Positions 33,804 to 40,883 of a DNA stretch of 43,001 nt are shown in pieces. The stretch's first letter is position 1. Each line of letters opens with the position of its first letter. The position numbers and the translations under genes were made by a program. The stretch is taken from the NCBI GenBank assembly GCA_938035125.1, contig CALHNS010000078.1, positions 1 to 43,001 of the forward strand. The letters are read 5' to 3'. Source of the stretch: an uncultured Granulosicoccaceae bacterium (GTDB taxonomy: Bacteria > Pseudomonadota > Gammaproteobacteria > Granulosicoccales > Granulosicoccaceae). The notes beneath the pieces were generated by a model. It was given only the letters and a program-made list of their open reading frames with translations, was not told the origin of the DNA and made no database searches.

Positions 33804-34697
33804 TTAAGAAAAACCAATGGATTGTAAGTATTCACGATTTACCGTGGCATCGCGAAGCGGTTCAGGGTCAAGCGTTGGGTCACAATCTTGCTCAATGGTG
33901 CACCAGCCTGAAAACTGGGTATCGGTTAACAGCTTGTGCACAGCCTGAAAATCCACTTCACCGTCGGACAGATTACAAAAGATGCCTTGACCGCAGGCAT
34001 CGTAAAAACCGGTGCGGTTTTCAATTGCTGCCGCTTTAATCTTAGCGTCGGTGCTTTTGAAGTGAACGTATGTGATGCGTTCACGATGGCGTTCAATAAA
34101 TGCAACAGGATCAAACCCTGCGTAGGTGCAATGGCCTGTGTCGATACAAATTTTTAAAAGATCTGCATCCACTTCACTGAGTAAGCGTTCCACTTCGGGT
34201 TCGAAATCCATGAAGCCGCCCGCGTGCGGGTGAATTTCAGGGATTAGGCCGTATTCATCACGCCCAATTTTGGCAACGGTTTGAATGCGATCCACATAAG
34301 CTTTCCATTGCGCATCGTCCATTTGGATGGCTTCTGCAGGGCGACCTGCCGTGGGTGCGCGTTGTTCGGCAATGGAATCGATTAGAACGAAGTGCTCGGC
34401 GCCATGGGCTTTTAGCGCTTTGCAGGTTCGGTGTGCGCCGTCCAGCACATCATCCCATGCGTTGGGATCATGAAACGGGCGAAACACCACCCCACCGATC
34501 AGTTCTAAATCGAGCTCAGCCAGCGCAGGGCCTAAGACATCGGGATCTTCTGGCATGAAACCCACAGGACCCAGCTCGATACCTTTGTAGCCTGCTTTAG
34601 CGCAGTCATTTAATACCGATTGCCAGCTGGGGTTGCGGGCGTCATCGGCGAACTCCACACCCCATGAGCAGGGTGCGTTTCCGATTTTTATGCTCAT
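33804..34697 (-). CDS. iolE: IolE/IolH-like TIM-barrel isomerase/dehydratase
   Basis: The 297-residue protein is an AP-endonuclease-2-type TIM barrel: IGNAPCSWGVEF at the start, AGYKGIELGPVGF, then EIHPHAGGFMDFEPEVERLL, CIDTGHCTYAGFDPV and ITYVHFKSTD, and CTIEQDCDP at the end, with metal-binding Glu/Asp/His in order. This is the xylose-isomerase-like superfamily to which inosose dehydratase IolE belongs. It is not identical in wording to the Bacillus IolE, so IolH-type isomerase is an alternative, but a dehydratase is needed between the dehydrogenase and IolD, and this is the only candidate here. The gene starts at 34697, facing away from iolD. Confidence 0.78.
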   Translation of the reverse strand: MSIKIGNAPCSWGVEFADDARNPSWQSVLNDCAKAGYKGIELGPVGFMPEDPDVLGPALAELDLELIGGVVFRPFHDPNAWDDVLDGAHRTCKALKAHGAEHFVLIDSIAEQRAPTAGRPAEAIQMDDAQWKAYVDRIQTVAKIGRDEYGLIPEIHPHAGGFMDFEPEVERLLSEVDADLLKICIDTGHCTYAGFDPVAFIERHRERITYVHFKSTDAKIKAAAIENRTGFYDACGQGIFCNLSDGEVDFQAVHKLLTDTQFSGWCTIEQDCDPTLDPEPLRDATVNREYLQSIGFS

Positions 34698-34779
34698 TTA
34701 TTGAGTACCTTGAAACGATAGGGAAACAGTTGCACGAAATGGTGAGCTGATACACATAGAATCAACCACTTTCGAGATT

Positions 34780-34793
34780 TGCAACCGGTTGCA
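34780..34793. promoter_or_regulatory. Perfect 14-bp palindrome, likely LacI-family operator
   Basis: TGCAACCGGTTGCA is a perfect palindrome with a central CpG, the usual form of LacI/GalR-family operators. It sits between the divergent iolE-like (start 34697) and iolD (start 34851) genes. A -35-like TTGACA lies downstream at 34807-34812, so binding could block both promoters. A less perfect half-site pair TTTGCAGCTTGCAT lies just before the LacI gene (about 31499-31513) and could allow autoregulation. Confidence 0.75.
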
Positions 34794-34850
34794 TTTCATT
34801 GTATCCTTGACAGGTTTTCAGCGTCAACCCGTAAAAGAGTAATTTGTTTC

Positions 34851-36725
34851 ATGAGTGAGCACGAGATCTCAGTACGTTTAACCACCGCGCAGGCCATTGT
34901 TCGTTGGATGGCGAACCAGTATCACGTTGTTGATGGTGAAGAGGTTCGTGTGTTTGGTGGTGGGTTCGGGATTTTTGGCCACGGCAATGTGCCGTGCTTA
35001 GGCGAAGCGCTTTACCAGTACCGTAACGAATTGCCGCTATTCCGTGGCCAAAACGAGCAAAGCATGGGTTTTGCCGCCGCAGGTTATGCAAAGTATCATC
35101 GTCGTCGGCGAATGATGTTTTGTACAGCATCGGCAGGGCCAGGCACCGCGAATTTACTGACAGCTTCCGCTTTGGCTCATGCCAACCGCTTGCCGATGTT
35201 AATGCTGTGCGGTGATACCTTCATCACTCGCTTGCCAGACCCAGTGTTGCAGCAACTTGAAAATTTCAATGACCCCACGTTCGGTGTGAACGATGCTTTT
35301 AAACCCGTCACTCGTTATTGGGATCGCATTTGCCATCCTGCGCAAGTCATTCAATCGTTACCGAACGCGCTGGCGACCATGCTAGACCCAACCGACTGTG
35401 GTCCTGCGTTTATTGGTTTGCCTCAAGATGTTCAAGGCTGGGCATACGATTACCCAGAATCGTTCTTTAAAAAACGTGTGCATCGCATCCGCCGACAACC
35501 CGTTGATATCGATGAGATGCAAGAGGCAGTTAATGCGTTAAAAGCAGCGAAGCGACCAATCTTAATTGCCGGCGGCGGTGTGCAGTATTCCGATGCGGTG
35601 AGCGAACTAACCCATTTTGCGCAAAAGCATAATATTCCGGTGGTTGAAACTATTGCTGGACGCGCCAATTTGGTCAACGATCACCCATTGAACATCGGGC
35701 CTCTGGGGGTAACGGGTTCTGATTCTGCCAACGCGGTGGCTAAAGAGGCTGATTTGATTTTTGCTGTGGGTACGCGATTACAAGATTTCACCACAGGCTC
35801 TTGGACAGCCTTTGATAAGTCAGCCCAATTACTAACCTTGAATGTGGGTCGTCACGATGCGATGAAACACGGTGCTTTGTGCATGGTGGGCGATGCAAAA
35901 CTCGGACTTACCGCATTAACCGATGCACTAGGTGATTTTCAAGTTGCCAACAGCTGGGTAAGTAAAGCCCAAGACTTACGCAAACAATGGAACGATTATG
36001 TTGCCAGCAACGTCTCATTCGGTGGTAACAAACCGAACAGTTACGCACAAGCAATCGGTGTGGTAAACGACTTAATGGAACCGCGTGATCGTGTCGTTGC
36101 AGCAGCTGGAGGGTTGCCTGCTGAAGTAACCGCGAATTGGAAAACCTTATCAACTAGCACGGTAGATGTTGAATTCGGTTTCTCCTGTATGGGCTATGAA
36201 ATAGCTGGGGCCTGGGGGGCACGCATTGCGCAAACGGAAAAAGAAGACAAACAAGATACGGTGGTGTTTGTTGGCGATGGATCGTACTTGATGTTGAATT
36301 CAGATCTTTATTCAGCCGTACTTACTGAAAAGAAACTCATCGTGTTGGTGCTTGATAATGGCGGTTTTGCGGTTATAAATAAATTGCAGAACAACACCGG
36401 CAACGAAAGTTTTAACAACCTCATTGTCGATAGCCCAACCATATCAAATCCGGTTGCGGTTAATTTTGAACAACACGCAGCGGCCATGGGTGCGGTTTCA
36501 GAAACCGTGGCCAACCCTGCGGAATTAGGCGATGCTTTTAAGCGCGCTAAAGCGCGAAAAGAGACTTCTGTGATCGTAATGAATGTGGATGCCTACGAAG
36601 GCTGGACCACCGAGGGCCACACTTGGTGGGAAGTGGGCACCCCTGAAGTCAGTGAGAGCCAGTCGGTGCGTGATGCGCACGAAGATTGGGAAAGCACACG
36701 ATCTGAACAACGTAAAGGCGTATAA
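34851..36725 (+). CDS. iolD: 3D-(3,5/4)-trihydroxycyclohexane-1,2-dione hydrolase IolD
   Basis: From the ATG at 34851 the product is 624 residues, the usual IolD length; the upstream extension to 34779 runs through the operator region and is unlikely. It is a thiamine-diphosphate enzyme: the catalytic Glu is E69 in FRGQNEQSMGFAAAGYAK, and the ThDP/Mg motif starts GDG at 475-477 and ends with DNGGF. The N-terminal RLTTAQAIVRWMANQ and FGIFGHGN are IolD signatures. It opens the ring of the diketo-inositol to 5-deoxy-D-glucuronate. It is the first gene of the rightward operon iolD-iolC-iolB-iolJ; iolC starts 5 bp after its stop. Confidence 0.95.
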   Translation: MSEHEISVRLTTAQAIVRWMANQYHVVDGEEVRVFGGGFGIFGHGNVPCLGEALYQYRNELPLFRGQNEQSMGFAAAGYAKYHRRRRMMFCTASAGPGTANLLTASALAHANRLPMLMLCGDTFITRLPDPVLQQLENFNDPTFGVNDAFKPVTRYWDRICHPAQVIQSLPNALATMLDPTDCGPAFIGLPQDVQGWAYDYPESFFKKRVHRIRRQPVDIDEMQEAVNALKAAKRPILIAGGGVQYSDAVSELTHFAQKHNIPVVETIAGRANLVNDHPLNIGPLGVTGSDSANAVAKEADLIFAVGTRLQDFTTGSWTAFDKSAQLLTLNVGRHDAMKHGALCMVGDAKLGLTALTDALGDFQVANSWVSKAQDLRKQWNDYVASNVSFGGNKPNSYAQAIGVVNDLMEPRDRVVAAAGGLPAEVTANWKTLSTSTVDVEFGFSCMGYEIAGAWGARIAQTEKEDKQDTVVFVGDGSYLMLNSDLYSAVLTEKKLIVLVLDNGGFAVINKLQNNTGNESFNNLIVDSPTISNPVAVNFEQHAAAMGAVSETVANPAELGDAFKRAKARKETSVIVMNVDAYEGWTTEGHTWWEVGTPEVSESQSVRDAHEDWESTRSEQRKGV

Positions 36726-36730
36726 GTTAG

Positions 36731-37711
36731 ATGATTGACGCCACTACCTGGTTTGATAAACCGTTTTTGTGTATCGGTCGTGCCGGTATGGATTTCTATC
36801 CTGACCCCCCGGGTACAAAAACCGAAGAGGCCACCCAGTTTTTTAGCTGCTTAGGTGGCTCTTCAGCCAATATTTGTGTCGCTATTACTAAGCAAGGCGG
36901 GCGCACCGCTTTAGTTACCTCAGTATCAGACGATGCTATCGGTAGGTTTTGCTTAAATGAGCTCGACCGCTACAACATAGATCGAACTTACGTAAAGTCG
37001 GTCGGTGGTGAATTCAGAAATTCACTGGCGGTAGTCGAAAGCCGAATAGAAGACCATCAATCGGTGATATACCGAAACGGTGCGGCCGATTTTCAAATGA
37101 CAATTGACGATGTGGATGCGATTGATTTCACCCAGTACAGTGCGTTAATCACCACGGGTACGGTACTAGCCGCTGAACCCTCGCGCACGGCTGCATTTCA
37201 TGCGTTTGAAAAAGCGCAAAAAGCCAATATTCCATTAATATTTGATGTGGATTACCGGCCTTACAGTTGGGCTTCAGCCGAAGAAGCCGCTCGCACCTAC
37301 TCTAAAGCAGGGGCCATGTGCGATGTGATCATTGGTAATGATGTGGAATTTGGTTTTATGGCAGGAAGCTACGAAGGTGGCCTTGATAAAGCACGAGAGC
37401 TTGCTGCAAGAGATGCCAGTATTGTGGTATTCAAAATGGGGGAGCTTGGTGCAATCACCTTGGTGGACGGTGAGGAAATCAAAACTGGCATATACCCCGT
37501 TGATGCACTGAAGCCAACCGGTGCCGGTGATAGTTTCATGGGAGGATTCATCGCCTCCTTGGCAGCAGGGCACAGTGTTCGTGATGCTGTAATGCGTGGC
37601 TCGGCCAGTGCTTCTATGGTGGTGTCTCGTGTGGGCTGCTCTGTTGCCATGCCAAATACAGAAGAGTTGGATGACTTTTTATCTTCACATCCTGGGCCCA
37701 CTGAGGCCTAG
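36731..37711 (+). CDS. iolC: 5-dehydro-2-deoxygluconokinase IolC
   Basis: The 326-residue PfkB-family sugar kinase has the N-terminal signature CLGGSSANICVAITKQGGRTALVTSVSDDAIGRF (about 38-72) and the C-terminal P262-T-G-A-G-D267-S motif with catalytic base D267. The start GRAGMDFYPDPPG is typical of IolC. It phosphorylates 2-deoxy-5-keto-D-gluconate, the step after IolB. It is placed exactly between iolD and iolB, and is almost certainly translated from the same message as iolD. IolC proteins of some proteobacteria are fused to an aldolase domain; here the protein is the kinase alone. Confidence 0.94.
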   Translation: MIDATTWFDKPFLCIGRAGMDFYPDPPGTKTEEATQFFSCLGGSSANICVAITKQGGRTALVTSVSDDAIGRFCLNELDRYNIDRTYVKSVGGEFRNSLAVVESRIEDHQSVIYRNGAADFQMTIDDVDAIDFTQYSALITTGTVLAAEPSRTAAFHAFEKAQKANIPLIFDVDYRPYSWASAEEAARTYSKAGAMCDVIIGNDVEFGFMAGSYEGGLDKARELAARDASIVVFKMGELGAITLVDGEEIKTGIYPVDALKPTGAGDSFMGGFIASLAAGHSVRDAVMRGSASASMVVSRVGCSVAMPNTEELDDFLSSHPGPTEA

Positions 37712-37788
37712 CTCAATCGCGCTAAGGACCGTTTGTTAGCGTTTACTTAATTTTCTACGCAATTTTCGTATAACTAAAGAGATCTCGA

Positions 37789-38631
37789 ATGCATATTGCA
37801 CCGTTTGACAATCAAAATAAACCCATCGTTGATGCGGACGATAAGACGGTTCCTTTGAACTACTTCAATATCGTTAAATTGAAGAAGGGTGAAGCGTTCG
37901 AATATCAAGTCCCTGGCTATGAAACCTGCATAGTGCCTGCCACTGGAACAATCGATGTGGAAGTAGAAGGCGTAAGTTACACCGCCTTAGGTAATCGCGG
38001 CGTAGACGTCTGGGATGGTGAGCCTGAAGGTGTATACATTCCTTCTGGCGCTAAAGTCACCTTGTCTTGTGTGTCTGAAAGCACAGAGACGTTTATCGCC
38101 GGGGCCAAATACGACAAAGTATTAGAGCCTTTTGATGTGCGTTCTGCTGAATTGGATTTAGTGCAATACGGATCTGATGACACTAAAACGCATCGAAAAA
38201 TTAAACACATTTTGGGTCAAAAGCATCATGACAAGGTAGGGCGCTTGTTAGTTAGTGAGCTTTTCACCGTTGGGCAAGGAGGGTGGTCAGGTTTTCCATC
38301 CCACAAACACGACACCAATCGCTTGCCGGATGAAACCCGTCATGATGAAACCTATAATTTTCGATTCAAACCCAATCACGGTTCGGGTGTGCAAATGTTG
38401 CAACGAGTGGATAACGAATCCGGTGATGCGTACCACATCGTCGATGGCTCCACCATTTGCATTGACAACGGCTACCACCCTTGCGCGGTATTGCCTGGGT
38501 ATGAAATGTACTACTTCACCATCTTGGGCGGGTTAACTCAAAGATCCCTAGTCCAGTATTTCCAACCCACACATGCCTATCAAATTGAAACCATCCCGGG
38601 TATCAAAGACATGATCGCGAAGTTCAAATAA
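37789..38631 (+). CDS. iolB: 5-deoxy-glucuronate isomerase IolB
   Basis: The 280-residue bicupin belongs to the KduI/IolB family. The metal site is seen in FPSHKHDTNRLPDETRHDETYNFRF (about 165-190), where His/His/Glu ligands are grouped, and a later HPCAVLPGYEMYYFTILGG includes the last His (about 225). It isomerises 5-deoxy-glucuronate to 2-deoxy-5-keto-D-gluconate. The gene follows iolC after 77 bp, and its TAA stop overlaps the ATG of the aldolase gene (TAATG), so the two are translationally coupled. A weak AGAG ribosome site precedes the ATG. Confidence 0.93.
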   Translation: MHIAPFDNQNKPIVDADDKTVPLNYFNIVKLKKGEAFEYQVPGYETCIVPATGTIDVEVEGVSYTALGNRGVDVWDGEPEGVYIPSGAKVTLSCVSESTETFIAGAKYDKVLEPFDVRSAELDLVQYGSDDTKTHRKIKHILGQKHHDKVGRLLVSELFTVGQGGWSGFPSHKHDTNRLPDETRHDETYNFRFKPNHGSGVQMLQRVDNESGDAYHIVDGSTICIDNGYHPCAVLPGYEMYYFTILGGLTQRSLVQYFQPTHAYQIETIPGIKDMIAKFK

Positions 38632-39467
38632 TGCCGTTAGTTACACTGGCAGACGTTTTACAACCTGCACTTAAACAAGGCCATGCCGTTGCAGGTGTCG
38701 TAACCTTAGGATGGGAGGACATGCGCGCCTACGTGGCGGCGGCAGAATTGGAAAATTCTCCGATTATTCTACAAGCTGGGCCTGGCTGTAGAGAACATAC
38801 ACCGCTGCCCATCCTTGGGAAAATGTTTCTGCACTTGGCTGAAGAGGCTTCGGTGCCGGTTGTCGCTCATTTAGATCACGGCTACACCATTGAAGAATGC
38901 AAGCTAGCGATCGACAGCGGATTCTCATCGGTGATGTACGACGGCTCAAGAAAACCGTTGGCGCAGAACATAGAGGAGACCGGCGAGATTGCCTCAATGG
39001 CGCACGCGGCAGGTGTATCGTGTGAAGGCGAGATTGGTTTTGTTGGCTATGACGGCGGTGAAGCCTCGGCGGGTACTGACCCCGATGAAGCTAAGCAGTT
39101 TGCACAAGAAACCGGTGTGGATGCCATGGCGGTATCGGTGGGTAATGTGCATTTGCAGCAAGAGTCCGCATCGGAACTGGATGAGGCTCGCATTCAGAGT
39201 ATCGAGGCAGTTACCAATATTCCATTGGTTATACACGGCGGTTCGGGTGTGCCGGTAATCCAGCGAACGCGTCTGGCTCAGAGCTCTGCGGTGTGTAAGT
39301 TCAATATTGGCACCGAGCTGCGCATGGCATTTGGTCACGCATTGCGTGAGGCCGTTAACCGGGATGAGTCAGTATTTGATCGTGTAAGCATTTTGAAGCA
39401 AACCCACGACCCACTAGTTGCCGCCACCCAATCGGTGTTGCAAGCGATGAAAGGGGCAAAGAGCTGA
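38631..39467 (+). CDS. iolJ: Class II aldolase, IolJ-type
   Basis: The 278-residue protein is a class II fructose-bisphosphate-aldolase-family enzyme with H80-L-D82-H83-G carrying the catalytic Asp and zinc His, then GFSSVMYDGSRKPLAQNIEET, GEIGFVGYDGG, VDAMAVSVGNVH and LVIHGGSGVP, where the last His is the third zinc ligand. In this operon it should split 6-phospho-5-dehydro-2-deoxy-D-gluconate into dihydroxyacetone phosphate and malonate semialdehyde. A general fructose- or tagatose-bisphosphate aldolase is the alternative, but the coupling to iolB argues for IolJ. It is the last gene before the terminator. Confidence 0.9.
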   Translation: MPLVTLADVLQPALKQGHAVAGVVTLGWEDMRAYVAAAELENSPIILQAGPGCREHTPLPILGKMFLHLAEEASVPVVAHLDHGYTIEECKLAIDSGFSSVMYDGSRKPLAQNIEETGEIASMAHAAGVSCEGEIGFVGYDGGEASAGTDPDEAKQFAQETGVDAMAVSVGNVHLQQESASELDEARIQSIEAVTNIPLVIHGGSGVPVIQRTRLAQSSAVCKFNIGTELRMAFGHALREAVNRDESVFDRVSILKQTHDPLVAATQSVLQAMKGAKS

Positions 39468-39484
39468 CTCATTAACTCATGGTT

Positions 39485-39527
39485 AAAAATGCATTGGTTT
39501 CATGCAATAAATAACCAGTGCATTTTT
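39485..39527 (+). terminator. Strong rho-independent terminator after the inositol operon
   Basis: AAAAATGCATTGGTT (39485-39499) pairs with AACCAGTGCATTTTT (39513-39527), 15 bp with one G-T wobble, around a 13-nt loop, with the T-run forming the 3' arm. It lies 18 bp after the aldolase stop and marks the end of the iolDCBJ operon. The A-run on the 5' side would also allow termination from the right. Confidence 0.85.
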
Positions 39528-39929
39528 CCATAACTTACCTGTGCGTCTTACGCCTTAATCAAACGTCGAATGGCTTCATTATCAATACTGCCAATGTGAC
39601 GTTAAATTTTTGTCCTAGAAAAAAAATAGTTTTGTACTACGGCCGTTTTTATTTTAAGTGCAGCTTAAATGCACTGTTACACATTAGGCTAAAACGCACT
39701 GGCCAAAGGGTGTAAGGCGACAAGAACCATTATTAATTGTTCCCTTCAACATGTGTTTTGTAATGCGTTAGATGCAAAACGTTACAGTAAAAAACTAAAA
39801 AAACGTCAGCTTGTTGACGGTTAAGTTTTGTGCAACTAAAGCGAAACACTTGTTCACCTTGTAAACCTACACCGACTGTGGTTTCCGTACCACACTATCT
39901 ATTCCTACTTATTTTAGATTCAATATTCA
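39528..39929. other. AT-rich gap upstream of the DUF481 gene
   Basis: No convincing gene is present; a 65-codon frame at 39518-39715 lacks a ribosome site, overlaps the terminator and has no family features. At 39761-39785 GTAA and CGTT can pair with AACG and TTAC, and GTTTTG (39755-39760) competes with CAAAAC (39774-39779). At 39804-39819 CGTCA/TGACG with an A-run on its left could terminate leftward transcription. TTGACG at 39814-39819 with TAAAGC 17 bp downstream is a weak promoter candidate for the DUF481 gene. Confidence 0.45.
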
Positions 39930-40739
39930 ATGATGACATCCACAAAGAATTTCGCGATGCGTACCATCGCAGCAACCACGCTCGGTATGGCAGCGTTATC
40001 TTTTTCATCGGCTTCTCTTGCACAGGAAAGTATTTTAGATGGATGGCGCGGTACCGCCACTTTAGGTGCCAACACTTCAACAGGTAATTCAGAAGCCAGT
40101 AACATTAATGGCTCTATTCGTTTAGGTAAAACCACGGGTCGCTGGGAACACTTAGTGTTCGGCACCGTTTTCAAGGGTGAATCAACGCTTGTGGTTAGTG
40201 AAGAAGACGAAAACGGCAACGTTAGCCGTACTATCGTTCGTGGTGATACATCTGATCGCCTAGCTTTAGGCTACCAGCCTAAGTTCTACTATTCTGATCG
40301 CACTTACTTCTTCGGTATTTTAGATTGGGAACAGGATGAGCCTGCAAACATAGAGCAAGGCACTCGCCAAATCATTGGTGTGGGTCACCGCTTTTTCTCT
40401 GATGCAACAGGTTTCCTAAGTGCTGAATTAGGTGTGGGTAACAAGAACACCACGGTAGTTACAGGCGAAGACTTAGCCGGTGGTATCGGTTACTTAGGTG
40501 TTAACTACCTAAACCGCTTTAACGAAAACACTACCTTCACCGCTGATTTACGCAGTGATTTCGGTAGTGAGAATACCTTTGTAGAATTCGGTATTGGTCT
40601 TGGCTTTCGTGTATCAACTAACGTATCGTTCAAAGTTAGCCACTTTTCACGTAACAACAGTGATTTAACGTCTGGTGAGAACCCATTGGCAAGCAGCAGC
40701 GACAGCGTTACCACTTTCCAGTTAGTGTTTGATATCTAA
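39930..40739 (+). CDS. DUF481 outer-membrane beta-barrel protein
   Basis: The 269-residue protein has a signal peptide (about 1-32, ending SLAQES). The mature part starts with GWRGTATLGANTSTGNSEASNINGSIRLGK and alternates hydrophobic/polar residues in strand pairs through to a C-terminal FQLVFDI, with aromatic Phe near the end as expected for a barrel inserted by BAM. This is the DUF481 (YdiY-like) family. The function is unknown; family members are thought to be salt- or stress-related outer-membrane proteins. It appears to be a single-gene unit with its own terminator 33 bp after the stop. Confidence 0.88.
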   Translation: MMTSTKNFAMRTIAATTLGMAALSFSSASLAQESILDGWRGTATLGANTSTGNSEASNINGSIRLGKTTGRWEHLVFGTVFKGESTLVVSEEDENGNVSRTIVRGDTSDRLALGYQPKFYYSDRTYFFGILDWEQDEPANIEQGTRQIIGVGHRFFSDATGFLSAELGVGNKNTTVVTGEDLAGGIGYLGVNYLNRFNENTTFTADLRSDFGSENTFVEFGIGLGFRVSTNVSFKVSHFSRNNSDLTSGENPLASSSDSVTTFQLVFDI

Positions 40740-40770
40740 TTTAATTAGCATCACAGCTAACGTTAACGAA

Positions 40771-40802
40771 AAACGCCTCGTTCTTACGAGGCGTTTTTTT
40801 TT
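40771..40802. terminator. Bidirectional rho-independent terminator
   Basis: ACGCCTCG (40773-40780) pairs with CGAGGCGT (40787-40794) around TTCTTA, followed by a run of nine T on the plus strand (40794-40802) and preceded by an A-run, giving a T-run on the minus strand. It ends the DUF481 gene and also lies downstream of the minus-strand gene that stops at 40884. Confidence 0.92.
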
Positions 40803-40883
40803 CGTCAAAATAATCTATCGATTGCTCGCATCAAATGCCTGCGTCAAGACGTAAGATGCAGGCCTTTGATTTTATGCAATCCA

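Noticed and set aside
34779-34850. Extended N-terminus of IolD from a TTG at 34779
   Set aside because: It would begin inside the operator palindrome and adds 24 residues with no match to the family; the ATG at 34851 gives the usual length.
39518-39715. 65-codon plus-strand frame in the gap after the inositol operon
   Set aside because: It overlaps the terminator, has no ribosome site and no recognisable features.
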